Assembly (NCBI GenBank): GCA_002918705.1
Contig: PQKR01000002.1
Span: 1 to 64,000, forward strand
DNA from: Escherichia sp. ESNIH1
Lineage (GTDB): Bacteria; Pseudomonadota; Gammaproteobacteria; Enterobacterales; Enterobacteriaceae
Direction: 5' to 3'
DNA length: 64,000 nt
Both the position numbers and the translations under genes were made by a program. Positions 34,201 to 43,152 of this stretch are shown in pieces (within the stretch, counting starts at the first letter, position 1; each line of letters opens with the position of its first letter). The notes beneath the pieces are model-generated. The model made no database searches, was not told where the DNA came from, and saw nothing but the letters and a program-made list of their open reading frames with translations.

Positions 34201-35145
34201 CGTATGTGGTGGGCAGAGACGACCTGGCAGATGCAGCGCCTGCGTGATAACCCGGCCTGTGCCGACCAGGAGCATAACGCCAAGGCGCAGGATAACGATC
34301 CGGGCCTCAACGTGAAGCTCTCCTTCGACATCAACGAAGACGTCGCTGCGCCCTATATTGCTACCGGTGCACGACCGAAAGTGGCCGTTCTGCGTGAGCA
34401 GGGGGTTAACTCCCATGTGGAGATGGCGGCAGCCTTCCACCGGGCGGGCTTTGACGCCATTGACGTCCACATGAGCGACCTGCTGGCAGGCCGTACCTCG
34501 CTGGAGAGCGCCCACGCGCTGGTAGCATGCGGCGGCTTCTCCTACGGGGACGTGCTGGGGGCGGGTGAGGGCTGGGCGAAATCGATCCTCTTCAATGAGC
34601 GCGTACGCGACGAGTTCGAAACCTTCTTCCACCGTCCGCAGACCCTGGCCCTGGGCGTCTGTAACGGCTGCCAGATGATGTCCAACCTGCGCGAGCTGAT
34701 CCCAGGCAGCGAGCTGTGGCCGCGCTTTGTGCGTAACGTCTCCGAGCGCTTCGAAGCGCGCTTTAGCCTGGTGGAAGTCACGCAAAGCCCGTCGCTGCTG
34801 CTGCAGGGGATGGTTGGCTCGATGATGCCGATTGCGGTTTCCCACGGTGAAGGCCTGGTGGAAGTGCGTGACGATGCGCACCTTGCCCAGTTGGAGAGCA
34901 AAGGTCTGGTGGCGCTGCGCTATGTCGATAACTTCGGTAAGGTGACTGAGACCTACCCGGCAAACCCGAACGGCTCGCCGAACGGTATCACTGCGGTGAC
35001 CAGCGAAAGCGGACGCGTGACCATCATGATGCCGCACCCGGAGCGCGTGTTCCGCACCGTGGCAAACTCCTGGCACCCGGAAAACTGGGGCGAGGATAGC
35101 CCGTGGATGCGTATTTTCCGCAATGCGCGTAAGCAGCTGGGTTAA
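31258..35145 (+). CDS. purL: Phosphoribosylformylglycinamidine synthase
   Basis: PurL turns FGAR, ATP and glutamine into FGAM in the fourth step of purine synthesis. The 1295-residue protein is the large single-chain type: an N-terminal domain, two AIRS-like synthase halves ([21 protein letters not shown] in the first), and a C-terminal class I glutaminase with the nucleophile cysteine in [12 protein letters not shown]. The start at 31258 ([15 protein letters not shown]) gives the E. coli length, although the frame is open further upstream through the promoter. The gene stands alone, as in E. coli. Confidence 0.99.
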   Translation: MMEILRGSPALSAFRINKLLARFQAAALPVSNIYAEYVHFADLNAPLNADEHAQLGRLLTYGPRLSSHAPTGKLLLVTPRPGTISPWSSKATDIAHNCGLTQIARLERGVAWYVEASTLSAAQWQAVAAELYDRMMETTFDALEDAEKLFAHHQPAPVESVDMLGQGRAALVEANQRLGLALAEDEIDYLFDAFTTLGRNPNDIELYMFAQANSEHCRHKIFNADWVIDGEQQPKSLFKMIKNTFEKTPDHVLSAYKDNAAVMEGSEVGRFFADSEAGRYDFHQEPTHILMKVETHNHPTAISPWPGAATGSGGEIRDEGATGRGAKPKAGLVGFSVSNLRIPGFEQPWEEDFGKPDRIVTALDIMTDGPLGGAAFNNEFGRPALTGYFRTYEERVNSHNGEELRGYHKPIMLAGGIGNIRADHVQKGEITVGAKLVVLGGPAMNIGLGGGAASSMASGQSDADLDFASVQRDNPEMERRCQEVIDRCWQLGDANPILFIHDVGAGGLSNAMPELVSDGGRGGRFDLRSILSDEPGMSPLEIWCNESQERYVMAVAADQMALFDALCRRERAPYAVIGEATEERHLSLTDSHFDNQPIDLPLDVLLGKTPKMTRDVESLKAAGEAFDLQGITVADAVNRVLHLPAVAEKTFLVTIGDRTVTGMVARDQMVGPWQIPVANCAVTTASLDSYYGEAMSIGERSPVALLDFAASARLAVGEALTNVAATQIGDIKRIKLSANWMAAAGHPGEDAGLYEAVKAVGEELCPALGLTIPVGKDSMSMKTRWQEGSEQREMTSPLSLVITAFARVEDVRHTVTPQLSTDDNALLLIDLGKGHNALGATALAQVYRQLGDKPADVRDVHQLKGFYDAIQALVAARKLLAYHDRSDGGLLVTLAEMAFTGHCGIEADIAALGSDRLAALFNEELGAVIQVRAEDRDAVENILSAHGLADCVHYLGRAVAGDRFVITASDQAVFSESRTTLRMWWAETTWQMQRLRDNPACADQEHNAKAQDNDPGLNVKLSFDINEDVAAPYIATGARPKVAVLREQGVNSHVEMAAAFHRAGFDAIDVHMSDLLAGRTSLESAHALVACGGFSYGDVLGAGEGWAKSILFNERVRDEFETFFHRPQTLALGVCNGCQMMSNLRELIPGSELWPRFVRNVSERFEARFSLVEVTQSPSLLLQGMVGSMMPIAVSHGEGLVEVRDDAHLAQLESKGLVALRYVDNFGKVTETYPANPNGSPNGITAVTSESGRVTIMMPHPERVFRTVANSWHPENWGEDSPWMRIFRNARKQLG

Positions 35146-35159
35146 TCGCAGCACGCCGC

Positions 35160-35177
35160 TGTCGCAAAATCACGACA
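35160..35177. promoter_or_regulatory. GlrR-binding site 1 upstream of glmY
   Basis: TGTC-N10-GACA, the motif known for GlrR, occurs 15 nt after the purL stop and about 220 bp upstream of the glmY start. Confidence 0.75.
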
Positions 35178-35191
35178 GCGGCAAAATGAGA

Positions 35192-35209
35192 TGTCGTCAA
35201 TTGGCGACA
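35192..35209. promoter_or_regulatory. GlrR-binding site 2 upstream of glmY
   Basis: TGTC-GTCAATTGGC-GACA is a second full TGTC-N10-GACA motif, 32 bp from site 1, that is three helical turns. Confidence 0.78.
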
Positions 35210-35254
35210 TCTAATTAATTGATTTTAAATGTTTTATTTTTGGTGCTTTTGTGG

Positions 35255-35272
35255 TGTTGCCAATTGGCGACA
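35255..35272. promoter_or_regulatory. GlrR-binding site 3 upstream of glmY
   Basis: TGTT-GCCAATTGGC-GACA differs from the motif at one base and has a palindromic core GCCAATTGGC. It is 63 bp from site 2, six helical turns, so the three sites lie on one face of the DNA. Confidence 0.75.
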
Positions 35273-35353
35273 CTTTGCTTAAATAGAGCGCAAAAATGAT
35301 GCAGTTCACAAAATAATAAATAGCATTACAAACATAGAGTTACGTAATAATAA

Positions 35354-35382
35354 TATACATTGGCATAACTTGTGCATATAAT
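35354..35382 (+). promoter_or_regulatory. Overlapping sigma-54 and sigma-70 promoters of glmY
   Basis: The -24/-12 elements of sigma-54 are TGGCA with GG at 35362-35363 and TGCA with GC at 35374-35375, exactly 12 bp apart. A sigma-70 -10 TATAAT (35377-35382) with TATACA (35354-35359) 17 bp upstream overlaps them. Both would start transcription at about 35388, as known for E. coli glmY. Confidence 0.85.
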
Positions 35383-35387
35383 AGCGC

Positions 35388-35578
35388 AGTGGCTCATTCA
35401 CCTTCTTATGTCAGCCCCTTCGGGACGCGCTACATAAACCCTGGAATGACGCACAAACAGGTGCCTGCCGTCTCACTTCTGATCATAGCGTTGCTATTTC
35501 AGGCCCGGGGCGAAACGTCGAGTAAGGCACCGCCTATTCCATGATAATGCCGGGTTTTTACCCGGCATTATTGTTTTT
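35388..35578 (+). ncRNA. glmY: Small RNA GlmY
   Basis: GlmY is a small RNA that binds the adaptor RapZ and so protects the homologous sRNA GlmZ from cleavage, which raises glmS expression when glucosamine 6-phosphate is scarce. The sequence follows E. coli GlmY closely from AGTGGCTCATTCACC, through the first stem-loop around CAGCCCCTTCGGG, to the end. It is about 190 nt including the terminator. Its position between purL and glrK, with GlrR sites and a sigma-54 promoter upstream, confirms the call. Confidence 0.93.
35546..35577 (+). terminator. Rho-independent terminator of glmY
   Basis: A 9-bp stem (AATGCCGGG / CCCGGCATT) with a TTTTTA loop is followed by ATTGTTTTT. It forms the 3' end of GlmY. 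Confidence 0.92.
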
Positions 35579-35644
35579 AGTCTTCCCCCATCCCTCATCC
35601 TCAGCTAGCATTCCGGTAAATCCTTTCTTCACGAGAATAACGCG

Positions 35645-37075
35645 TTGAAACGCTGGCCTGCATTTCCCCGCTCCCTGCGACAGCTTGTCATCATGGCGTT
35701 TTTGCTGGTTCTGCTGCCGCTGCTGGTGCTGGCCTGGCAGGCGTGGCAAAGCCTGAATACGCTCAGCGCCCAGGCGGCGCGCACCAACCGCACCACGCTT
35801 ATTGACGCCCGTCGCAGCGAGGCGATGACCAACGCGGCGCTGGAGATGGAGCGCAGCTACCGGCAGTACTGCGTGCTTGACGATCCCACCCTGGCGCGGG
35901 TCTATCAGAGCCAGCGCAAACGCTACAGCGACATGCTTGATGCCCACGCCGACGTGCTGCCAGACGAGAAGCTCTATCAGGCGCTACGTGACGATCTCAA
36001 CGCTCTGGCTCAGCTACAGTGCCACAACAGCGGCCCTGCGCAGGCGGCCTCTGCCAGCCTTGAAGCCTTCGCCGCCGCCAATACCGAAATGGTGCAAACC
36101 ACCCGTAAGGTGGTATTTACCCGCGGGCAGCAGCTCCAGCAAGAGATTGCCGCTCGCGGCCAGTTCTTTGGCTGGCAGGCGCTGCTGCTCTTTCTGGTTA
36201 GCCTGGCGCTGGTACTGCTCTTTACCCGCATGATCATCGGCCCGGTGAAGGGCATTGAGCGGATGATCAACCGGCTGGGGGCAGGGCAGTCGTTGAACAG
36301 CCGGGTGGCCTTTAAGGGGCCGCGCGAGCTGCGCTCCGTTGGCGAGCGCATCATCTGGCTCAGCGAGCGGCTGGCATGGCTGGAGTCCCAGCGCCATCAG
36401 TTTCTGCGCCATATCTCCCATGAGCTGAAAACCCCGCTGGCCAGCATGCGCGAAGGCACCGAGCTGCTGGCCGATGAGGTGGTCGGGCCGCTGACGGCGG
36501 AGCAAAAAGAGGTGGTGGAAATTTTGGACGGCAGCAGCCGCAATCTACAAAAGCTGATTGAGCAGCTGCTGGATTATAACCGCAAGCTGGCCGATGGGGC
36601 GGTGGAGCTGGAGACGGTCGCTATCGCGCCGCTGATCGAGACGGTGATCTCCGCTCACAGTTTACCGGCACGGGCTAAAATGATGCATACGGAGGTCGCG
36701 CTGAAGGCGGACAGCTGTCTGGCGGAGCCGGTGCTTTTACTGAGCGTACTGGATAATCTCTACTCTAACGCGGTGCACTATGGCACTGAATCCGGTAACA
36801 TTCTTATTCACAGCTATCCGCACGGCACGCGTTTGCGTATAGAGGTCACCAATACCGGTACGCCCATTCCGCAGGCCGAGCGGGAGATGATTTTCGAACC
36901 TTTCTATCAGGGAAGCCACCAGCGAAAAGGCGCGGTAAAAGGCAGCGGGCTGGGTCTGAGCATCGCCAGGGACTGTATTCTGCGCATGCAGGGTGAACTG
37001 CAGCTGGTCACCAGCGATGAATCGGGCGTCTGTTTTCGCATTGAGCTGCCGCTTGCTGGATCGGATAAAAGCTAA
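35645..37075 (+). CDS. glrK: Two-component sensor histidine kinase GlrK (QseE)
   Basis: GlrK is an inner-membrane sensor kinase that phosphorylates GlrR. The 476-residue protein has two membrane helices (about 13-32 and 178-195) around a periplasmic domain, a HAMP region, a phospho-acceptor helix with H259 in RHISHELKTPL, and an ATPase domain with the G box GSGLGLSIARD. It starts with TTG at 35645 and keeps the E. coli length from there; a GAGAA site lies upstream. It is followed by glrG and glrR in one operon. Confidence 0.96.
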   Translation: MKRWPAFPRSLRQLVIMAFLLVLLPLLVLAWQAWQSLNTLSAQAARTNRTTLIDARRSEAMTNAALEMERSYRQYCVLDDPTLARVYQSQRKRYSDMLDAHADVLPDEKLYQALRDDLNALAQLQCHNSGPAQAASASLEAFAAANTEMVQTTRKVVFTRGQQLQQEIAARGQFFGWQALLLFLVSLALVLLFTRMIIGPVKGIERMINRLGAGQSLNSRVAFKGPRELRSVGERIIWLSERLAWLESQRHQFLRHISHELKTPLASMREGTELLADEVVGPLTAEQKEVVEILDGSSRNLQKLIEQLLDYNRKLADGAVELETVAIAPLIETVISAHSLPARAKMMHTEVALKADSCLAEPVLLLSVLDNLYSNAVHYGTESGNILIHSYPHGTRLRIEVTNTGTPIPQAEREMIFEPFYQGSHQRKGAVKGSGLGLSIARDCILRMQGELQLVTSDESGVCFRIELPLAGSDKS

Positions 37076-37096
37076 TTGAATCTATATCAGGTAACT

Positions 37097-37810
37097 ATGT
37101 CGCATATTATGAATCGCGTTGTGAAAATGATTTCGCAGCATTCCGCGTTGCCTGTCGGCTTATCATGCCTGCTGCTGGCGGGTTGCGCAGCGGACGCGCC
37201 TGTTAAGCCGGTAAATAAAGTTCAGGAAGAGAAGCTTCCCCAGCGCCAGCTGGCCGATTTTCTGTCCACGCCCTGTGATAACGTCTGGTCGCTGACCGGT
37301 CAGGCCGTGGAGTCGAATCCGCTCTACTGGCTGCGCGGCATGGACTGCGCGGAGCGCCTTTCGCCGGTGATGGCCCGCGCCGAAGCTAAGCGCTGGCCGG
37401 ATGATACCTGGCAGGCTACCTTCAAACGCGGCATCCTGCTGGCCAATGCCAAAATCACGCCGATAGAGAGACGCGCTTTTACCACGCGAATGGATACCCT
37501 CAGCCCACAGCTGCCAATGCAGGTCCGTACCCTGTTCCAGGTGTGGCGCGACGGCCAGGCGACGCAGCTCCAGCTCGCGGAAGAGCGTTCGCGCTATGCC
37601 AAGCTCCAGCAGTCGCGGGACAGCGATCTGGAGGCGTTACGCCAGCAGCAACAGCATCTGCGCGAGGAGCTGGAGACCACCTCGCGCAAGCTGGAGAACT
37701 TAACCGACATTGAGCGGCGGCTCTCAACACGCAAACCTGGCGGGGCGGAGATCCCCGACAGCACCCGTCCGGCGCAGCCGGATGCCCAACAGGAGGATGT
37801 TAAGCCATGA
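37097..37810 (+). CDS. glrG: Outer-membrane lipoprotein GlrG (QseG)
   Basis: GlrG is a lipoprotein that interacts with the GlrK sensor and affects its activity. The 237-residue protein has a lipoprotein signal ending LLLAGC, so it should be anchored by a cysteine at about residue 29. A coiled-coil stretch (about 155-205, LRQQQQHLREELETTSRKLE) follows. The ATG at 37097 has an AGG site 8 nt upstream and gives the same length as E. coli. It diverges from E. coli more than its two neighbours. It overlaps glrR by 4 nt (ATGA). Confidence 0.93.
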   Translation: MSHIMNRVVKMISQHSALPVGLSCLLLAGCAADAPVKPVNKVQEEKLPQRQLADFLSTPCDNVWSLTGQAVESNPLYWLRGMDCAERLSPVMARAEAKRWPDDTWQATFKRGILLANAKITPIERRAFTTRMDTLSPQLPMQVRTLFQVWRDGQATQLQLAEERSRYAKLQQSRDSDLEALRQQQQHLREELETTSRKLENLTDIERRLSTRKPGGAEIPDSTRPAQPDAQQEDVKP

Positions 37811-39144
37811 CGCCGCGTAAACCTGCCCATCTGCTGCTGGTGGATGACGATCCCGGCCTGCTGAAGCTGCTGGGCCTGCGCCTGACCAGCGAAGGCTACA
37901 GCGTGGTGACTGCCGAAAGCGGCCAGGAGGGGCTGCGCGTGCTGGCGCGGGAGAAGGTCGATCTGGTGATCAGCGACCTGCGGATGGATGAGATGGACGG
38001 CATGCAGCTGTTTGCCGAGATCCAGCGCGTTCAGCCGGGCATGCCGGTGATCATCCTCACCGCCCACGGCTCTATTCCCGACGCCGTTGCTGCTACCCAG
38101 CGGGGCGTGTTTGGCTTTCTTACCAAGCCGGTGGACAAAGACGCGCTCTATAAAGCCATCGACGATGCGCTGGAGCATGCGGCACCCGCCAGCGACGAGG
38201 CGTGGCGGGAGAATATTATTACCCGTAGCCCGGTAATGCTGCGCCTGCTGGAGCAGGCCCACATGGTGGCCCAGTCCGACGTTAGCGTGCTGATCAGTGG
38301 CCAGAGCGGAACCGGCAAGGAGATCCTTGCCCAGGCGATCCACAACGCCAGCCCGCGGGGCAAAAATGCCTTTATTGCCATCAACTGCGGCGCGCTGCCG
38401 GAGCAGCTGCTGGAGTCGGAGCTGTTTGGTCACGCGCGCGGGGCGTTTACCGGCGCGGTCAGCAGCCGGGAAGGGCTGTTCCAGGCGGCGGAGGGCGGTA
38501 CGCTGTTTCTCGATGAGATTGGCGATATGCCTATCCCGCTGCAGGTCAAACTGCTGCGGGTACTGCAGGAGCGCAAGGTGCGACCGCTGGGCAGCAATCG
38601 CGATATCGATATCGACGTGCGCATTATCTCCGCGACCCACCGCGATCTGCCCAAGGCGATGGAGCGGGGCGAGTTCCGCGAAGATCTCTTTTACCGCCTG
38701 AATGTGGTCAGCCTGAAGATCCCGGCGCTGGTGGAGCGAGCGGAGGATATCCCCCTGCTGGCCAACCATCTCCTGCGGCTGGCCGCCAGTCGCCATAAAC
38801 CGTTTGTGCGGGCCTTCTCTACCGACGCCATGAAGCGGTTGATGACCGCCTCGTGGCCGGGTAACGTGCGCCAGCTGGTGAACGTCATTGAGCAGTGCGT
38901 GGCGCTCACCTCCTCGCCGGTGATCAGCGATGCGCTGGTGGAGCAGGCGCTGGAGGGTGAGAACACCGCGCTGCCGACCTTTGCCGACGCCCGGAACCAG
39001 TTTGAGCTTAACTATCTGCGCAAGCTGCTGCAGATCACCAAGGGCAACGTGACGCACGCGGCGCGCATGGCCGGGCGTAACCGCACCGAGTTTTATAAGC
39101 TGCTTTCACGTCACGAGCTGGACGCCAACGACTTTAAAGAGTAG
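37807..39144 (+). CDS. glrR: Sigma-54-dependent response regulator GlrR (QseF)
   Basis: GlrR is the activator of glmY and acts with sigma-54. The 445-residue protein has a receiver domain with phospho-acceptor D57 ([12 protein letters not shown]), an AAA+ domain with Walker [10 protein letters not shown] and the sigma-54 contact loop GAFTGA (213-218), and a C-terminal Fis-type helix-turn-helix. Its binding motif occurs three times upstream of glmY, 2.5 kb away in this window. It is translationally coupled to glrG. Confidence 0.97.
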   Translation: MTPRKPAHLLLVDDDPGLLKLLGLRLTSEGYSVVTAESGQEGLRVLAREKVDLVISDLRMDEMDGMQLFAEIQRVQPGMPVIILTAHGSIPDAVAATQRGVFGFLTKPVDKDALYKAIDDALEHAAPASDEAWRENIITRSPVMLRLLEQAHMVAQSDVSVLISGQSGTGKEILAQAIHNASPRGKNAFIAINCGALPEQLLESELFGHARGAFTGAVSSREGLFQAAEGGTLFLDEIGDMPIPLQVKLLRVLQERKVRPLGSNRDIDIDVRIISATHRDLPKAMERGEFREDLFYRLNVVSLKIPALVERAEDIPLLANHLLRLAASRHKPFVRAFSTDAMKRLMTASWPGNVRQLVNVIEQCVALTSSPVISDALVEQALEGENTALPTFADARNQFELNYLRKLLQITKGNVTHAARMAGRNRTEFYKLLSRHELDANDFKE

Positions 39145-39214
39145 GCCGCACACGCACGTGAAATATGGTAGTGTGAGCAATCGATTACGAGCTGCTGACA
39201 GGCAAAAGAATTAG

Positions 39215-39562
<348 letters not shown>

Positions 39563-39572
39563 TCGCCCGCAG

Positions 39573-39609
39573 GCTTACCCCAGCCCCCATTTTACGGGCC
39601 GGGGTAAGC
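39573..39609. terminator. Hairpin between convergent glnB and hmp
   Basis: GCTTACCCC (39573-39581) pairs with GGGGTAAGC (39601-39609), with more GC pairing inside. No T run is present on either strand, so this may be a bidirectional but imperfect terminator. Confidence 0.5.
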
Positions 39610-39615
39610 GAGATC

Positions 39616-40806
39616 TTAGAGAACCTTGTGCGGACCGAAGCACTCGTAGTGGATGCGATCGGCATCAACGCCCAGGGCAATCAACTGCTTCGCCGCGAAC
39701 TGCATAAAGGCGACCGGGCCGCAGAGATAGCACTGCATCGTCGGGTCGCTAAACGCCCCCTCCAACTTGCTTAAATCCATCAGCCCTTCGCTATTAAAGC
39801 GTGCTGCGTTGCGATCTGCCTCAGTGGGAATACGATACCAGGTGTGCGCCTGGAAGTGCGGCAGCGTGCTGCCCAGGGCGGCAACTTCATCTTCAAAGGC
39901 GTGTACCTCGCCGCTCTCAGCGGCATGGAACCAATTCACCTGGCCTGGATGCTGCGCGCTGGCAAGGGTGTCCAGCATCGCCAGCATCGGGGTCTGACCT
40001 ACGCCAGCAGAGATCAGCGTTACCGGGGCCTGCGGCGGGACGTCGAGGAAGAAGTCACCTGCCGGAGAAGCCAGCTGGACCACATCGCCCACGCGCGCTT
40101 CGTCGTGCAGCCAGTTGGAAACCTGGCCGCCAGGCTCACGCTTCACGGCGATGCGATACCCTTTACCATCGGCCTTGCGGGTCAGGGAGTACTGGCGGAT
40201 CTCCTGGTGGGGGAAACCCTCCGGTTTCAGCCAGACGGCGAGATACTGGCCCGGGCGGTACTCGGCTACTGGCTGACCGTCGACCGGCTCAAATTCAATG
40301 CTGGTGATCAGCGCGCTGCGCGGCGTTTTGGCCACTATGCGGAAGGCGCGGGTGCCCTCCCAGCCGCCGGGCTGCGTAGCATGCGCTTCATACAGCTCGG
40401 CTTCACGGTTGATGAACACGCCCGCCAGCACGCCGTAGGCTTTGCCCCACGCCTCCAGCACCTCCTGACCTGGGCTATAAAGCTCATCAAGGGTGGCCAG
40501 CAGATGTTCACCGACGATGTTGTACTGGTCAGGTTTGATCTGGAAGCTGGTGTGCTTCTGGGCAATCTTCTCAACCGCAGGCAGCAGCGCCGGGAGGTTC
40601 TCAAGATTGCTGGCATAGGCGGCAATGGCGTTAAACAGCGCTTCACGCTGGTCACCGTTGCGCTGGTTGCTCATGTTGAAAATCTCTTTCAGCTCCGGGT
40701 TGTGCTTAAACATGCGGTCATAGAAATGCGCCGTCAGCTTCGGGCCGGTCTCAACAAGTAGAGGGATAGTGGATTTTACGGTTGCGATAGTTTGAGCGTC
40801 GAGCAT
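39616..40806 (-). CDS. hmp: Nitric oxide dioxygenase (flavohaemoglobin)
   Basis: Hmp turns nitric oxide and oxygen into nitrate with NAD(P)H. The 396-residue protein has an N-terminal globin domain with proximal haem ligand H85 (QKHTSFQI), then an FAD domain ([20 protein letters not shown] region) and an NAD domain ([25 protein letters not shown]). Length equals that of E. coli Hmp. An NsrR operator lies 28-50 nt upstream of its start codon. It is divergent from glyA. Confidence 0.98.
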   Translation of the reverse strand: MLDAQTIATVKSTIPLLVETGPKLTAHFYDRMFKHNPELKEIFNMSNQRNGDQREALFNAIAAYASNLENLPALLPAVEKIAQKHTSFQIKPDQYNIVGEHLLATLDELYSPGQEVLEAWGKAYGVLAGVFINREAELYEAHATQPGGWEGTRAFRIVAKTPRSALITSIEFEPVDGQPVAEYRPGQYLAVWLKPEGFPHQEIRQYSLTRKADGKGYRIAVKREPGGQVSNWLHDEARVGDVVQLASPAGDFFLDVPPQAPVTLISAGVGQTPMLAMLDTLASAQHPGQVNWFHAAESGEVHAFEDEVAALGSTLPHFQAHTWYRIPTEADRNAARFNSEGLMDLSKLEGAFSDPTMQCYLCGPVAFMQFAAKQLIALGVDADRIHYECFGPHKVL

Positions 40807-40833
40807 TGCCTTATCCTTAATGATTTTTTCTAT

Positions 40834-40856
40834 AAGTTGTATTTTAAATGCATCTT
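40834..40856. promoter_or_regulatory. NsrR operator of hmp
   Basis: Two 11-bp arms, AAGTTGTATTT and AAATGCATCTT, are separated by one base. They fit the NsrR 11-1-11 inverted repeat (AAGATGCATTT); one arm is perfect and the other has two mismatches. NsrR would lift repression when its iron-sulfur cluster meets nitric oxide. Confidence 0.85.
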
Positions 40857-40998
40857 ATAAAAGTTCCCCTGTATTGTAAATGGTTAATAGCGTATTTCCG
40901 CTGTGTTGTAATGTCATGAAAAATTTGCACGATAAACCTGAAAAGAAATCGTGATTCTGGAGGTGGGTGCATATCCGACAAACCCTTACGCCACGCGG

Positions 40999-41014
40999 AG
41001 CCAATCGTTTGCGT
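40999..41014. promoter_or_regulatory. PurR operator upstream of glyA
   Basis: AGCCAATCGTTTGCGT keeps the right half of the PurR box (CGTTTGCGT) in full and part of the left half. PurR control of glyA is known in E. coli. It is centred about 50 bp upstream of the -10 element. Confidence 0.65.
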
Positions 41015-41055
41015 AAAAACCCATGTCAAGACCTGTTATCAGAAAATGGATCGGT

Positions 41056-41061
41056 TATACT
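41056..41061 (+). promoter_or_regulatory. -10 element of the glyA promoter
   Basis: TATACT lies 60 nt before the glyA start codon; the -35 region (CTGTTA, 17 bp upstream) is weak, which fits a promoter helped by MetR in E. coli. A clear MetR site was not found. Confidence 0.5.
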
Positions 41062-41119
41062 GGTCGCCGTTGCCCCGAGGGCCATTGAAAATTACCGTTA
41101 GCTGAGTCAGGAGATGCGG

Positions 41120-42373
41120 ATGTTAAAGCGTGAAATGAACATTGCCGATTATGATGCCGAACTGTGGCAGGCGATGGAGCAAGAGAAAGTACGTCAGGAA
41201 GAGCACATTGAGCTGATCGCCTCCGAAAACTACACCAGCCCGCGCGTCATGCAGGCCCAGGGTTCTCAGCTGACTAACAAATATGCCGAAGGCTATCCGG
41301 GCAAACGCTACTACGGCGGCTGCGAATACGTTGATGTGGTTGAGCAGCTGGCTATCGACCGTGCCAAAGCGCTGTTTGGCGCTGATTACGCGAACGTGCA
41401 GCCGCACTCTGGCTCCCAGGCTAACTTCGCGGTCTACACTGCACTGCTGCAGCCGGGTGATACCGTGCTGGGGATGAACCTGGCGCAGGGCGGTCACCTG
41501 ACTCACGGCTCCCCGGTTAACTTCTCCGGCAAACTGTACAACATCATCCCTTACGGTATTGATGAGTCCGGTAAAATTGATTACGAAGACATGGCGAAGC
41601 AGGCTAAAGAGCACAAGCCGAAGATGATCATCGGTGGTTTCTCTGCTTATTCCGGTATCGTTGACTGGGCAAAAATGCGTGAAATTGCCGACAGCATCGG
41701 CGCTTACCTGTTCGTTGATATGGCGCACGTTGCGGGGCTGATTGCCGCAGACGTTTATCCGAACCCGGTTCCGCACGCGCACGTTGTAACCACCACCACC
41801 CACAAAACCCTGGCGGGCCCGCGTGGCGGCCTGATCCTTGCTAAAGGCGGTGATGAAGAGCTGTACAAAAAACTGAACTCCGCTGTCTTCCCAAGCGCGC
41901 AGGGCGGCCCGCTGATGCACGTTATCGCGGCAAAAGCGGTTGCGCTGAAAGAAGCGATGGAGCCAGAGTTCAAGGTTTACCAGCAGCAGGTTGCCAAAAA
42001 TGCCAAAGCGATGGTGGAGGTGTTCCTGAACCGTGGCTACAAAGTGGTATCTGGCGGTACTGAAAACCACCTGTTCCTGCTGGATCTGGTTGATAAGAAC
42101 CTGACCGGTAAAGAAGCTGACGCTGCCCTGGGCCGCGCCAACATCACCGTCAACAAAAACAGCGTACCAAACGATCCGAAGAGCCCGTTTGTGACCTCCG
42201 GTATCCGTATCGGTTCTCCGGCTGTAACTCGCCGCGGCTTTAAAGAAGCGGAAGTGAAAGAGCTGGCTGGCTGGATGTGTGACGTTCTGGACAACATCAA
42301 CGACGAAGCGGTTATTGAAAGCACTAAACAGAAAGTGCTGGCTATCTGCGCCCGCTTCCCGGTTTATGCATAA
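41120..42373 (+). CDS. glyA: Serine hydroxymethyltransferase
   Basis: GlyA converts serine and tetrahydrofolate to glycine and 5,10-methylene-tetrahydrofolate, the main one-carbon source. The 417-residue protein has the PLP lysine K229 in [16 protein letters not shown] and the folate-binding family motifs. The ATG at 41120 was preferred over the one 6 nt upstream because AGGAG would touch the earlier codon. Codon choice is highly biased, as in strongly expressed genes. A strong terminator follows. Confidence 0.99.
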   Translation: MLKREMNIADYDAELWQAMEQEKVRQEEHIELIASENYTSPRVMQAQGSQLTNKYAEGYPGKRYYGGCEYVDVVEQLAIDRAKALFGADYANVQPHSGSQANFAVYTALLQPGDTVLGMNLAQGGHLTHGSPVNFSGKLYNIIPYGIDESGKIDYEDMAKQAKEHKPKMIIGGFSAYSGIVDWAKMREIADSIGAYLFVDMAHVAGLIAADVYPNPVPHAHVVTTTTHKTLAGPRGGLILAKGGDEELYKKLNSAVFPSAQGGPLMHVIAAKAVALKEAMEPEFKVYQQQVAKNAKAMVEVFLNRGYKVVSGGTENHLFLLDLVDKNLTGKEADAALGRANITVNKNSVPNDPKSPFVTSGIRIGSPAVTRRGFKEAEVKELAGWMCDVLDNINDEAVIESTKQKVLAICARFPVYA

Positions 42374-42388
42374 TCCTTTATGGATGTG

Positions 42389-42419
42389 AAAAAAGGCCGC
42401 TGATGCGGCCTTTTTTTTG
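42389..42419 (+). terminator. Rho-independent terminator of glyA
   Basis: AAAAAAGGCCGC / GCGGCC with a TGAT loop is followed by eight T, 15 nt after the glyA stop. Confidence 0.95.
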
Positions 42420-42438
42420 TCAGGTCATGCACTAGCCT

Positions 42439-42519
42439 GTAGGCCCGGCAAGCATCGCGCCGCCGGGCGTATCATTACTCGCGACAAACGCCGGGCGGCG
42501 CTTCGCTTGCCCAGCCTAC
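42439..42519. repeat. REP pair (BIME-like)
   Basis: Two inverted REP-type units, starting GTAGGCCCGGC and ending GCCCAGCCTAC, fill the space between the glyA terminator and the 3' end of the sugar cassette. Confidence 0.85.
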
Positions 42520-42552
42520 AAAACCCTGCAACAGTACTGGTCTGTAGATATA

Positions 42553-43152
42553 TTACCGCTGGCCGCGCAGCGTAACGCCCACGTCGCCGCCGGGATGCAC
42601 CGCCAGCAGGCTCTCTTTCGAATAGCCGCTCTCACTCATCAGGCAGGCGCAGGCAGCATCGAAAATCGCCAGCGCCAGCACGATGGAGGTGGTTGCCAGC
42701 ATATTCAGCGGATCGATCTCGCGCTGCACGCCGGTGGAGATCACCAGCCGGGAGGCGCGAGCAATTGCTGAATCGGCGTTCTCGGTCACGCTGACCAGCG
42801 GCACGCTGCGGGCCGCAAGTCCAGGCAGCAGTCGCGTTAGCTCGTCGGAGTTACCGCCGCGGGAGAGCATGATCATCAGGTCGTCGGCGCGTAAAAAGCC
42901 CAGATCGCCATGCGCCGCATCGGTGGCGTTCAGGTAGATCGCCGGGCGCTCCACGCAGGCCAGCATATGGGCAATTTTACGCGCCGCAATGCCGGAGGTG
43001 CCTACGCCGGTGACCACAATCTTGCCTTTGCAGCCGCGCAGCTCGGCCAGCAGCGCCTCCCACTGCGGCTCGCTAAGGTGCTGACCCAGCCCGGCCAGCG
43101 CCTCGCTATAGATACTCCAGGCGGCGATGGCCTGCTGCCATGATTGACTCAT
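42553..43152 (-). CDS. SIS-domain sugar-phosphate isomerase, KdsD/GutQ-like without CBS domains
   Basis: This 199-residue protein is a single SIS domain resembling arabinose-5-phosphate isomerases (KdsD, GutQ, KpsF). Shared marks are GVGTSGIAARKIAHML, AAHGDLGF, the serine-glycine region RGGNSDEL, and HPGGDVG near the end. It lacks the paired CBS domains of KdsD. In KdsD the loop reads G-x-G-K-S-G; here the lysine is threonine, so substrate or activity may differ. It is the last gene of the cassette and its start overlaps the kinase stop (ATGA). The substrate is not known; a pentulose or hexulose phosphate is likely. Confidence 0.8.
   Translation of the reverse strand: MSQSWQQAIAAWSIYSEALAGLGQHLSEPQWEALLAELRGCKGKIVVTGVGTSGIAARKIAHMLACVERPAIYLNATDAAHGDLGFLRADDLMIMLSRGGNSDELTRLLPGLAARSVPLVSVTENADSAIARASRLVISTGVQREIDPLNMLATTSIVLALAIFDAACACLMSESGYSKESLLAVHPGGDVGVTLRGQR

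Noticed and set aside
32620-35154. 844-codon open frame on the - strand inside purL
   Set aside because: It lies wholly antisense to purL, a certain gene. Long antisense frames are common in high-G+C coding DNA; the translation is rich in H, R, Q and V with no domain, and there is no ribosome site.
37594-39057. 487-codon open frame on the - strand inside glrG/glrR
   Set aside because: It spans two certain + strand genes in antisense and shows no protein-like features.
40916-40928. TGAAAAATTTGCA as a MetR site for glyA
   Set aside because: The right half differs from TGAA-N5-TTCA and no second site is clear, so the match is too weak to call.
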